Origin: Ruegeria aquimaris | GTDB lineage: Bacteria; Pseudomonadota; Alphaproteobacteria; Rhodobacterales; Rhodobacteraceae | Direction: 5' to 3' | Length of the DNA stretch: 64,000 nt | Assembly (NCBI RefSeq): GCF_025751555.1 | Contig: NZ_JAOWLB010000013.1 | Location: 1-64,000 of the forward strand | In this document: positions 46,267 through 53,771 of the stretch, piece after piece | Layout of the letters: every line of letters begins with the position of its first letter | How positions within the stretch are numbered: position 1 is the stretch's first letter | Program-made: the position numbers and the translations under genes | The notes under the pieces: generated by a model | The model's database searches: none | Told to the model about the DNA's origin: nothing | What the model saw: the letters and a program-made list of their open reading frames with translations, nothing else

Positions 46267-47898
46267 ATGGCTGACCGCCTCTACCTCTACGACACCACCC
46301 TGCGCGACGGGCAGCAGACCCAGGGCGTGCAGTTTTCCACGGCCGAGAAGGTGCGCATCGCCCAGGCGCTGGACAGTCTGGGCATCGACTATATCGAAGG
46401 TGGCTGGCCCGGCGCCAACCCCACCGACAGCGCGTTTTTCGAGGCCGCGCCAGCGACCCGCGCGCGGCTGACCGCCTTTGGCATGACCAAGCGGTCGGGC
46501 CGTTCGGCCGAGAATGACGATGTGCTGGCCGCCGTGATGAACGCGGGCACGGGCATCGTCTGTCTGGTCGGCAAGGCGCATGACTACCACGTGACCCATG
46601 CGCTTGGGATCGACCTGCCCGAGAACACCGGGAACATCCGCGCCTCGATGGCCCATATCGTGGCGCAGGGGCGTGAGGCGCTGTTTGATGCCGAGCATTT
46701 CTTTGACGGCTATCGCGACAATCCCGCCTATGCGCTGGAGGTCTGCCGCGCCGCGCTGGAGGCAGGCGCGCGCTGGATCGTGCTGTGCGACACCAATGGC
46801 GGCGCCATGCCCGCTGATGTGGCCCGCGTGGTGGGCGAGGTGATCGCCGCCGGTATCCCCGGCGACCGTCTGGGCATCCATTGCCACAACGACACCGATC
46901 AGGCGGTGGCCTGTTCGCTGGCCGCGGTGATGGCGGGTGCGCGCCAGATCCAGGGCACGCTGAATGGGCTGGGCGAGCGTTGTGGCAATGCCAACCTGAC
47001 CTCGCTGATCCCGACGCTGCTGCTCAAGGAGCCTTATGCCAGCCGGTTCGAAACCGGTGTCAGCGCGGGGGCGCTGGCCGACCTGACCCGGATCAGCCGC
47101 ATGCTGGACGATATCCTGAACCGGGTGCCGGTGAAACAGGCGCCCTATGTCGGCTCCTCGGCCTTTGCGCACAAGGCCGGGCTGCATGCCAGCGCCATCC
47201 TCAAGGACCCTTCAACCTATGAACATATCGACCCGGCGCTGGTCGGCAACGAGCGCATCATCCCGATGTCGAACCAGGCGGGCCAGTCGAACCTGCGCAA
47301 GCGGCTGACCGATGCGGGGCTGACCGTGCCGCCAGGCGACCCGGCGCTGGGGCGTATACTGGACCTTATCAAACTGCGCGAGGACGAGGGCTATTCCTAT
47401 GACACCGCGCAGGCCAGTTTCGAGCTGCTGGCGCGGCGCGAACTGGGCCAGATGCCCGCGTTCTTCGAGGTCAAGCGCTACAAGGTCACGGTCGAGCGGC
47501 GCAAGAACAAGTATGACCGCATGGTCAGCCTGTCCGAGGCGGTCGTGGTGGTCAAGGTGGACGGCGAAAAGCTGCTTTCGGTCAGCGAGTCGCTGGACGA
47601 GACCGGCAGCGACCGGGGTCCTGTCAACGCGCTCTACAAGGCGCTGGCCAAGGATCTGGGGCGCTATTCGGCGATCCTCAGCGACATGCGGTTGGTGGAT
47701 TTCAAGGTGCGCATCACCCAGGGTGGCACCGAGGCCGTGACCCGCGTCATCATCGACAGCGAGGATGGCAAGGGGCGGCGCTGGTCCACCGTGGGCGTCA
47801 GCGCCAACATAGTCGACGCCTCGTTCGAGGCGCTGCTGGACGCGATCAACTGGAAACTGTTGCGCGATTGCGCGGGGCAAGGGGTGGCGGCGGAGTGA
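46267..47898 (+). CDS. cimA: Citramalate synthase (CimA / LeuA-type)
   Basis: A 543-aa enzyme of the isopropylmalate synthase family that most resembles citramalate synthase. It condenses pyruvate with acetyl-CoA, a threonine-independent route to isoleucine. The HMGL-like barrel starts with LYDTTLRDGQQTQGVQFS, contains GNANLTSLIP and the metal ligands in IHCHNDTDQAVA, and a LeuA-type regulatory domain fills about residues 395-535, which suggests feedback control. ATG 46267 has AGGAG 8 bases upstream. The stop overlaps the GTG start of the next gene by 4 bases. Confidence 0.95.
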   Translation: MADRLYLYDTTLRDGQQTQGVQFSTAEKVRIAQALDSLGIDYIEGGWPGANPTDSAFFEAAPATRARLTAFGMTKRSGRSAENDDVLAAVMNAGTGIVCLVGKAHDYHVTHALGIDLPENTGNIRASMAHIVAQGREALFDAEHFFDGYRDNPAYALEVCRAALEAGARWIVLCDTNGGAMPADVARVVGEVIAAGIPGDRLGIHCHNDTDQAVACSLAAVMAGARQIQGTLNGLGERCGNANLTSLIPTLLLKEPYASRFETGVSAGALADLTRISRMLDDILNRVPVKQAPYVGSSAFAHKAGLHASAILKDPSTYEHIDPALVGNERIIPMSNQAGQSNLRKRLTDAGLTVPPGDPALGRILDLIKLREDEGYSYDTAQASFELLARRELGQMPAFFEVKRYKVTVERRKNKYDRMVSLSEAVVVVKVDGEKLLSVSESLDETGSDRGPVNALYKALAKDLGRYSAILSDMRLVDFKVRITQGGTEAVTRVIIDSEDGKGRRWSTVGVSANIVDASFEALLDAINWKLLRDCAGQGVAAE

Positions 47899-48677
47899 AC
47901 GACGTCTTCGACGCCGATCTGTCCGCCTGCGCCGAGCTGGTGCAGCGCGCCGACCCGGACCGTTTCGCGGCGGCGATGGCGGCGCCGGTGGCGGCGCGGC
48001 GGGTGCTGTTCCCGCTCTATGCGCTGGCGGTCGAGGTGGCGCGCGCGCCCTGGGCCTCGGCCGAGCCGATGATTGCCGAGATGCGGCTGCAATGGTGGCG
48101 CGACGCGCTGGAAGAACTGGCGCTCGGCAAGCCGCCGCGCCGGCATCCGGTGGTGACGCCGCTGGCGGGTATCCTCAGCCCGCAGATGGCGGCGCGGCTG
48201 GATGGGTTCGTGGCGGTGCGGCGCTGGGACATCTACCGCGACCCGTTCGAGGATGACGCCCACTTGACCCGCTATCTGGAACAGAGCAGCGCCAGCCTGC
48301 TTTGCGCGAGCGCAGCGGCGCTGGGGCAGGCGGACGAGGATGTCTTGCGCGATTACGGCTATGCGACGGGACTGGCCAACTGGTTTCGCGCCATCCCCGA
48401 GCTGGAGGCACGCGGGCGCATCCCGCTGCTCGATGGTTCCCCCGCGGGCATCCGACGCCTTGCAGAAGAGGGGCTTGACCGGCTGTCGCGTGCCCGCGCC
48501 AAACGTGCCCTGATCTCACTTGCTGCCCGGCCCGCGCTGTTGGCAGGCTGGCAAAGCGGTGCTGTCCTTCGCCAGTTGCAGCAGGACCCGGGCCGTGTCG
48601 CGACGGGTCAAATCGGCCTCAGCCCCTTTGCGCGCCATCTGCGTCTTAGCCTGCAGGCCATGACAGGCCGCTGGTAA
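47895..48677 (+). CDS. Squalene/phytoene-synthase-like protein without catalytic Asp
   Basis: A 260-aa all-helical protein of the squalene/phytoene synthase fold. The first Asp-rich motif of true enzymes is replaced by FPLYALAVEVARAPW, and the conserved part is instead EMRLQWWRDALEEL. That pattern is seen in the group related to NDUFAF6, a mitochondrial complex I assembly factor, so a non-catalytic assembly or lipid-binding role is plausible. No carotenoid genes are nearby. The GTG start overlaps the cimA stop, coupling the two genes. Confidence 0.88.
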   Translation: MNDVFDADLSACAELVQRADPDRFAAAMAAPVAARRVLFPLYALAVEVARAPWASAEPMIAEMRLQWWRDALEELALGKPPRRHPVVTPLAGILSPQMAARLDGFVAVRRWDIYRDPFEDDAHLTRYLEQSSASLLCASAAALGQADEDVLRDYGYATGLANWFRAIPELEARGRIPLLDGSPAGIRRLAEEGLDRLSRARAKRALISLAARPALLAGWQSGAVLRQLQQDPGRVATGQIGLSPFARHLRLSLQAMTGRW

Positions 48678-48710
48678 GCGCAATTGCCAGGTGCAAAGAA
48701 ACCAGTCTCC

Positions 48711-48776
48711 GCTCTTTCCTCTTGCTGAAAATATCCCGGGGGAGTCGCCGTCAGGCGACGGGGGCAGCGCCCCCGC
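48711..48776 (-). repeat. Intergenic hairpin repeat, copy B
   Basis: On the minus strand: GGGGGC-GCT-GCCCCC, then GTCGCC-TGAC-GGCGAC, then TCCCCCGGGATATTTTCAGC and GAGGAAAGAGCGG. These are two consecutive hairpins followed by the conserved tail. It sits between convergent genes, right at the MFS stop, and can act as that gene's terminator. Confidence 0.75.
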
Positions 48777-49994
48777 TTACGCATCCCTAGGGCGCAGCAT
48801 CAGCCAGATCAGCGCCCCCCCCGCCAGGGTCAGGAAGGGAACCATCGCCAGGTTAACGGCAGTCCAGCCCTCGACCGCATTGCCGCCCGAGCAATTCATC
48901 AGCCCGCCCGAGGCCAGCGAGGCCATGGTGACGCCGCCAAAGACCAACAGATCGTTCAGTCCCTGCATCCGGCCACGCTCATGCGGTTCATGGGCACTGG
49001 CAAGCATTGTGGTGGCGCCGATGAAGCCGAAGTTCCAGCCCAGTCCCAGAAGAATGAGCGCAATGAAGAAGTTGTTGAGGTCAACGCCTTGCAGCGCCAC
49101 CACCCCGGCGGCGGCCAGCACCACCAGACCGGCGGCTACGACCTTTTCCACCCCGAACCGGGCGATCAGATGGCCGGTGAAGAAGCTGGGCACATACATG
49201 GCCAGCACGTGGCTGGTCACCACATCCGCCGCATCGCCCCTATCATATCCGCAGCCCACCACCGCCAGCGGGGTCGAGGTCATCACCAGGTTCATCAGCG
49301 CATAGGAGACCATGGCGCAGATCACCGCCACCGCGATACGCGAAGTTTTCAGCAATTCCATCCGCGAGCGCCCGCGCGGGCTGTCGGCAGCGGGCGGAGT
49401 GGGGCGCGGAATGTCGAGGAAGAAGAAGAGGAGCGCACCCAGCAGGTTGACCGCAATCACCGCGTAATATGTGCCCAGAAACGGGATGACATAAGCGTCG
49501 GACGTGGCCTTCACCAGTTGCGGCCCGATGATCGCGGCGGCCAGCCCGCCTGCCATGACATAAGAGATCGCCTTGGGCCGGAACGCGTCCGAGGCGGTAT
49601 CGGCGGCGGCAAAACGATAAAAGCCATGCGCGCTCATATAAACGCCGGTCAGCAGGCTGCCCACCAGAAACACCGGGAACGAGGAGAGGTACAGGCCATA
49701 GGCCCCGACCGCGCCGCCCAGTGCACCCGCCAGCGCCCCCAGCAGGAATCCGGCCCGGCGGCCCCATTTCTGCATGATGGCCGAAATCGGTGTCGCCGCC
49801 AGCATCGACCCCAGAACGATCAGCGAGATCGGCAGCGTTGCGAGGCAGACATTGCTGGCCAGCGACTGGCCGGCCAGCCCGCCAATGGTAAAGATCATCG
49901 GCATCTGCGCGCCCAGAATGGCCTGGGCGGCGACGAGAACGGCGACATTGCGTTTGGCGCGACTGTCGCTGGTGTGGTTGTCGGCGAGCGTCAT
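48777..49994 (-). CDS. MFS transporter
   Basis: A 405-aa major facilitator with about 12 predicted membrane helices and a central cytoplasmic loop near residues 185-210 (DIPRPTPPAADSPRGRSRMELL). Motif-A-like residues appear as MQKWGRRAGFLLGA after helix 2. The substrate is unknown. I chose ATG 49994; a TTG at 50030 is possible. A hairpin repeat lies at its 3' end. It is divergent from alkA. Confidence 0.9.
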   Translation of the reverse strand: MTLADNHTSDSRAKRNVAVLVAAQAILGAQMPMIFTIGGLAGQSLASNVCLATLPISLIVLGSMLAATPISAIMQKWGRRAGFLLGALAGALGGAVGAYGLYLSSFPVFLVGSLLTGVYMSAHGFYRFAAADTASDAFRPKAISYVMAGGLAAAIIGPQLVKATSDAYVIPFLGTYYAVIAVNLLGALLFFFLDIPRPTPPAADSPRGRSRMELLKTSRIAVAVICAMVSYALMNLVMTSTPLAVVGCGYDRGDAADVVTSHVLAMYVPSFFTGHLIARFGVEKVVAAGLVVLAAAGVVALQGVDLNNFFIALILLGLGWNFGFIGATTMLASAHEPHERGRMQGLNDLLVFGGVTMASLASGGLMNCSGGNAVEGWTAVNLAMVPFLTLAGGALIWLMLRPRDA

Positions 49995-50097
49995 GGACGC
50001 ATGCGTATCGGTGAATGCAAGCGGCGGCAAGCCGGTTGAAACCTATTGTGAACAGATTAACCTTTGAGTGAACTGGAATCGTGTCGCAGGGGTCGGG

Positions 50098-50730
50098 ATG
50101 ACTGTTGGACGTATCATCGAATCCCCCGATTGCGTGGCCGAAGGGGCGGCCTGGCTGGCCGAAAGTTGCCCGCGCATGGCCCATGCGATGACGCTGACCG
50201 GGCCCTTGCCATTGCGACGGCGCCCGGATGGCTTTGCCGAACTGCTCAGCGCCATTGTCAGCCAGCAGGTCAGCGTCGCCTCGGCCAACGCGATCTGGGC
50301 ACGGATGCGGGCGGCGGGTCTGACCGGCCCGCGCAAGATCCTCTGGGCCAGCGACGACGATCTGCGCGCGGTGGGCCTGAGCCGACAGAAGATCCGATAT
50401 GCCCGCGAGCTTGCCAAAGCGCGTATTGATTTCAAGGGCTTGCGTACAGCACCGGATCAGGAGGTGATCGCCGAACTGATCCGGGTGCCCGGCATCGGGG
50501 TCTGGACCGCCGAGATCTACGCCATGTTCAGCCTGGGCCGCGCTGATGTGTTCGCGCCCGGCGATCTGGCTCTGCAAGAGGCGGCACGGGTACTCTATGA
50601 CTTGCCCGAGCGCCCCAGCGAGCGCGCCCTGCGACAGATGGCGATGGCCTGGTCGCCCTGGCGCTCGGTTGCGGCGCGGGTGCTCTGGGCCTATTACCGG
50701 GTGTCAAAGGACAGGGAAGGGATCAGATGA
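50098..50730 (+). CDS. alkA: DNA-3-methyladenine glycosylase (AlkA type)
   Basis: A 210-aa HhH-GPD superfamily base-excision enzyme that removes alkylated purines. The helix-hairpin-helix is IRVPGIGVWTAEIYAMF at about 128-144, and the catalytic Asp156 is in FAPGDLALQ. It lacks the N-terminal TATA-like domain of E. coli AlkA, giving the shorter form common in alphaproteobacteria. An earlier in-frame start at 50068 exists. Its stop overlaps the start of the following hydrolase gene by 4 bases. Confidence 0.94.
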   Translation: MTVGRIIESPDCVAEGAAWLAESCPRMAHAMTLTGPLPLRRRPDGFAELLSAIVSQQVSVASANAIWARMRAAGLTGPRKILWASDDDLRAVGLSRQKIRYARELAKARIDFKGLRTAPDQEVIAELIRVPGIGVWTAEIYAMFSLGRADVFAPGDLALQEAARVLYDLPERPSERALRQMAMAWSPWRSVAARVLWAYYRVSKDREGIR

Positions 50731-51392
50731 CACGTGTTCTGAAGGCCGGGCGCAAGGCACCGGTATCCGGCGATACCCGCTCGGCGGTGGTGTTCGTGCA
50801 TGGCTATGGCGCCAACGGCGCGGACCTCTTGGGGCTGGCCGATGTGCTGGGAGAGTATCTGCCCGACACGCTGTTCGTCGCTCCTGATGCACCCGAGACC
50901 ATCCCGGGCATGCCCTTTGGGTTCCAATGGTTTCCGATTCCATGGCTCGACGGATCGTCCGAGGAAGAGGCCCGGCGCGGCATGGCCGCCGCCGTCGATG
51001 ACTTCAACGCCTTTCTCGACGCGCTGATGGTGGACGAGGATCTGCTGCCCGAACAGGTGGTGCTGTTCGGCTTCAGCCAGGGCACGATGATGAGCTTGCA
51101 CGTGGCCCCCCGGCGTGAGGATCCGATCGCTGGGATCGTCGCCTTTTCGGGACGGCTCCTGGAGCCGGACCTGCTGGCTGACGAGGTGGTCAGCCGCATG
51201 CCGATTCTGCTGGTGCATGGCGATGCCGACGACGTGGTGCCGCCGCAATCCTTGCCGCAAGCAGCCGAGGCGCTGCAAGGCGCGGGGTTCAAGGAGATCT
51301 ATGCCCATGTGATGAAGGGCACCGGCCATGGCATCGACCAGGATGGCCTGGGGGTGGCACTGGCCTTCATGCGTGACAAGCTGAACCTGTAG
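50727..51392 (+). CDS. Alpha/beta hydrolase (phospholipase/carboxylesterase type)
   Basis: A 221-aa serine hydrolase of the carboxylesterase/acyl-thioesterase group. The nucleophile Ser117 is in LFGFSQGTMMS, Asp169 in HGDADDVVP and His201 in GTGHGID complete the triad, and VVFVHGYGANGADL forms the oxyanion region. No signal peptide is seen, so it is cytoplasmic. It is coupled to alkA by a 4-base overlap, and 21 bp separate it from the next gene. Confidence 0.93.
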   Translation: MTRVLKAGRKAPVSGDTRSAVVFVHGYGANGADLLGLADVLGEYLPDTLFVAPDAPETIPGMPFGFQWFPIPWLDGSSEEEARRGMAAAVDDFNAFLDALMVDEDLLPEQVVLFGFSQGTMMSLHVAPRREDPIAGIVAFSGRLLEPDLLADEVVSRMPILLVHGDADDVVPPQSLPQAAEALQGAGFKEIYAHVMKGTGHGIDQDGLGVALAFMRDKLNL

Positions 51393-51413
51393 AGGCGAAT
51401 GGGAGAGAAACAC

Positions 51414-51713
51414 ATGCTGATCGTGACAGGTGTGATCGAGATTGCCGCGGGCGGGGTGGAGCTTGCCCGCGCGGCGGCAGTGGACATGGTTGCCGAGACG
51501 CTGAATGAGCCCGGCTGTATCCTCTACGAATTCAGTCAGGTCCTTGGTCAGGAGACCCGGTTCCGCGTCTATGAGGAATGGCAGGACCTGGCGGCGCTGG
51601 AGGCGCATTTCGCAACCCCGCATATGGGACGGTTCCGCGCCGCTCTTGCAAAGGCGGGTGTGGTTTCGCGTGAGGTCTATCGGCGCGAGGGCGGCGACAA
51701 GGTCTTGCTCTGA
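51414..51713 (+). CDS. Antibiotic biosynthesis monooxygenase (ABM) domain protein
   Basis: A 99-aa dimeric alpha+beta barrel protein of the ABM/quinol monooxygenase type. Typical blocks are EPGCILYEFSQ, FRVYEEWQDLAALEAHFATPHM and a C-terminal strand. The family includes quinol oxygenases and heme-degrading enzymes, and no substrate is evident. The start at 51414 has GGGAGAG upstream, better than ATG 51399. It is third in the alkA-hydrolase-ABM run. Confidence 0.9.
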   Translation: MLIVTGVIEIAAGGVELARAAAVDMVAETLNEPGCILYEFSQVLGQETRFRVYEEWQDLAALEAHFATPHMGRFRAALAKAGVVSREVYRREGGDKVLL

Positions 51714-51770
51714 GCGCGGCAAACCTGTCCGGGTGACCATGCGCCAAGTGAGCCGCTTGCGGATCGGCGG

Positions 51771-51810
51771 GATGCCTTCGGCGGGAGTATTTGCAACCAA
51801 AAAGAAGAGC
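51771..51810 (+). repeat. Intergenic hairpin repeat, copy C
   Basis: GATGCCTTCGGCGGGAGTAT followed by TTGCAACCAAAAAGAAGAGC is the conserved tail of the repeat family. The leading hairpin is reduced here. It lies between the ABM gene and the convergent rluE. Confidence 0.65.
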
Positions 51811-51846
51811 TTAGGCGCTGTTGGCCTATCGGTCGTCCGCCGTGGC

Positions 51847-52416
51847 TCAGCGGCCGGATTGGGGCGCGGGCAGGGTTTCCCATTGCCCCGGGGCGAGACC
51901 GTCGATGGTCCACTCGCCGATGCGCGCACGGATCAGGCGCAGGGTCGGGTGGCCAACGGCGGCGGTCATGCGGCGGACTTGCCGGTTGCGGCCTTCGCGG
52001 ATGGTCAGTTCGATCCAACTGTCGGGAACCGATTTGCGCACCCGGATCGGCGGGGTGCGTGGCCACAGCTCCGGCGGCGCGTCGATCAGCCGGGCGCGGG
52101 CGGGCCGCGTGAGACCATCGTTCAGCTCAACACCTTTGGCCAGGGCATGCAGAGCGGCCTCGTCGGGGATACCCTCGACCTGTGCCCAATAGGTCTTGGC
52201 CATCTTGTGCCGGGGGTCGGCGATGCGGGCTTGCAAGCGCCCGTCATCGGTCAACAGCATCAGTCCCTCGCTGTCGCGATCCAGGCGCCCGGCGGGATAG
52301 ACGCCAGGCAGGTCGATAAAATCGGACAGGGTCTGACGCGGCGAACCGGCGCTGCCGCGATCGGTGAACTGGGACAGCACGTCATAGGGTTTGTTGAAGC
52401 GGATGAACCATGTCAT
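51847..52416 (-). CDS. rluE: 23S rRNA pseudouridine synthase, RluE type
   Basis: A 189-aa RsuA/RluB/E/F-family pseudouridine synthase without the N-terminal S4 domain, as expected for RluE, which modifies U2457 of 23S rRNA in E. coli. The catalytic Asp46 is in [10 protein letters not shown], and [23 protein letters not shown] is the closing motif. ATG 52416 gives the family N-terminus ([17 protein letters not shown]). ATG 52428 is an alternative. Confidence 0.93.
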   Translation of the reverse strand: MTWFIRFNKPYDVLSQFTDRGSAGSPRQTLSDFIDLPGVYPAGRLDRDSEGLMLLTDDGRLQARIADPRHKMAKTYWAQVEGIPDEAALHALAKGVELNDGLTRPARARLIDAPPELWPRTPPIRVRKSVPDSWIELTIREGRNRQVRRMTAAVGHPTLRLIRARIGEWTIDGLAPGQWETLPAPQSGR

Positions 52417-52455
52417 AGACAGGGCCATAACTGTCTGGACCGGCGGCGGCAAGCC

Positions 52456-52464
52456 TGTGGATAA
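52456..52464 (-). promoter_or_regulatory. Perfect DnaA-box sequence
   Basis: TGTGGATAA on the plus strand is the exact complement of the DnaA consensus TTATCCACA. It lies in the 214-bp gap between the divergent rluE and HNH genes. A second, one-mismatch copy is 56 bp away. Confidence 0.4.
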
Positions 52465-52511
52465 CCGTCACTTCTCTGTTACCTGGGCGCGTTAGCACGA
52501 GGGCGACATCT

Positions 52512-52520
52512 TGTGGGTAA
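52512..52520 (-). promoter_or_regulatory. DnaA-box-like sequence (one mismatch)
   Basis: TGTGGGTAA differs at one base from the DnaA consensus complement and has the same orientation as the box at 52456. An AT-rich GATATATAG stretch (52548-52556) and a hairpin (GGAGCGGG with CCCGCTCC, 52568-52588) follow. Chance occurrence is possible. Confidence 0.3.
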
Positions 52521-52630
52521 TCAGGACTTGCCAGAGGCCAACCACGATATATAGTCAGTATCAAGCTGGAGCGGGCGCTCCCCGCTCCGGGTCAGGTCGG
52601 TGGCAATCCGGGACGAGGAGAGAGTCCAGA

Positions 52631-53215
52631 ATGGATGGCGATTTCAGAACGGAGTTTGTACGGGAGCCTGGGGTGTTGAAACATCACCCGGCACTGGTTC
52701 TGAACGCGGATTACCGGCCATTGTCCTACTACCCGCTGTCGCTGTGGCCGTGGCAAGAGGCGATCAAGGCGGCCTGGCTCGACAGGGTCGACATTGTCGC
52801 CGAGTATGACGAGCTCGTCCGCAGCCCGAGCGTGGTGATCCGAATACCTTCGGTGGTGGTTCTCAAGGACTATGTGAAACCTCAGAAGCGCGTGGCCTTC
52901 ACGCGCTTCAATTTGTTTTTGCGGGACGAATTCCGCTGCCAGTACTGTGGCGGCAAGGGCGATCTGACCTTTGACCACGTGGTTCCTCGGGCTGCCGGGG
53001 GCGTCACCAGCTGGGAAAACGTGGTCGCTGCCTGCGCCCCCTGCAACCTGCGCAAAGGGTCGAAATCCTTGCGTCAGGCGGGCATGGCCTTGCGTCGGCC
53101 GCCGCGTCGGCCACAGGCCGAAGAACTGCGCAATGTGGGCCGCAAGTTCCCGCCCAATCACCTGCATGACAGCTGGATCGACTATCTCTACTGGGATGCC
53201 GTGCTGGACGCCTGA
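52631..53215 (+). CDS. HNH endonuclease domain protein
   Basis: A 194-aa protein with a C-terminal HNH nuclease domain. Zinc-binding Cys103/Cys106 (CQYCGGKG) and Cys135/Cys138 (CAPC) frame the active site DHVVPRAAGG (Asp115, His116) and Asn130. The N-terminal 95 residues (HHPALVLNADYRPLSYYPLSLWPW) are conserved in a family widespread in alphaproteobacteria, apparently as a core gene rather than a mobile nuclease. The biological target is unknown. GGAGAGAG precedes the ATG. A 47-bp repeat element follows 9 bp after the stop. Confidence 0.92.
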   Translation: MDGDFRTEFVREPGVLKHHPALVLNADYRPLSYYPLSLWPWQEAIKAAWLDRVDIVAEYDELVRSPSVVIRIPSVVVLKDYVKPQKRVAFTRFNLFLRDEFRCQYCGGKGDLTFDHVVPRAAGGVTSWENVVAACAPCNLRKGSKSLRQAGMALRRPPRRPQAEELRNVGRKFPPNHLHDSWIDYLYWDAVLDA

Positions 53216-53224
53216 GCGCCGGTT

Positions 53225-53271
53225 TTGACCGTTTTGTACAGCGTTTCAGACCCCGATTGACCGTTTTGTAC
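53225..53271 (+). repeat. 47-bp paired 15-mer element, copy 2
   Basis: Two identical copies of TTGACCGTTTTGTAC at 53225-53239 and 53257-53271 are separated by 17 bases ending AGACCCCGA. The same arrangement occurs at 15766-15812. It fills the gap between the convergent HNH and yjdM genes and, as in copy 1, it points away from the upstream gene's 3' end. Confidence 0.8.
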
Positions 53272-53274
53272 CGG

Positions 53275-53610
53275 TCAGTCCGCTGCCTTTTTCACGAATT
53301 GCGACTTGAGCCCCATCTGGCCGATGCCGGGCAGCTTGCAGTCGATGTCATGATCGCCACCCACCAGGCGGATGTTGCGCACCTTGGTGCCGACCTTGAC
53401 CACCGCCGAGGACCCCTTGACCTTGAGGTCCTTGATCACGGTCACCGTGTCGCCATCGGCCAGCAGGTTGCCGACACTGTCGCGGATCTCGGTCGCGGTC
53501 TCCTCCACAGCCTGCCATTCGTGACCGCATTCGGGGCAATTCAGCAGCGCGTCCACCTGATAGGTGAAAGCCGAGCCGCAGTCGGGGCAGGGGGGCAATG
53601 TATCGGTCAT
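53275..53610 (-). CDS. yjdM: YjdM/PhnA zinc-ribbon protein
   Basis: A 111-aa protein with an N-terminal zinc ribbon (Cys8, Cys11, Cys25, Cys28) and a C-terminal beta-barrel with [19 protein letters not shown] and [19 protein letters not shown]. It is the family formerly called PhnA in E. coli, named for proximity to phn genes rather than activity. The function is unknown. It ends 3 bp after the 47-bp element. Confidence 0.95.
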   Translation of the reverse strand: MTDTLPPCPDCGSAFTYQVDALLNCPECGHEWQAVEETATEIRDSVGNLLADGDTVTVIKDLKVKGSSAVVKVGTKVRNIRLVGGDHDIDCKLPGIGQMGLKSQFVKKAAD

Positions 53611-53660
53611 GCCCCCGCCTTACCGGCCCGCCCGGCCTCTGACAAGGGGCCGGTTCGCGC

Positions 53661-53710
53661 GGGAGGCGCGATGCCTCCGGCGGGTATATTTGCAGCAAGA
53701 GGAAAGAGCG
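53661..53710 (+). repeat. Intergenic hairpin repeat, copy D
   Basis: A short hairpin GGAGGC-GCGAT-GCCTCC is followed by GGCGGGTATATTTGCAGC and AAGAGGAAAGAGCGG, the family tail. It faces copy E across 5 bases, so the two tails (GAAAGAG and CTCTTTC) can pair. Confidence 0.75.
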
Positions 53711-53715
53711 GGGTC

Positions 53716-53767
53716 CACTCTTTCATTTCGCCGCAAATACTCCGGAGCGCGAGGCAGAGCCTCGCAT
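53716..53767 (-). repeat. Intergenic hairpin repeat, copy E
   Basis: On the minus strand: GCGAGGC-TCT-GCCTCGC hairpin, CTCCGGAGTATTTGCGGC, then GAAATGAAAGAGTGG. It is the mirror partner of copy D. Together they form a large inverted structure downstream of the ornithine cyclodeaminase gene, where it can act as that operon's terminator. Confidence 0.75.
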
Positions 53768-53771
53768 GCCC

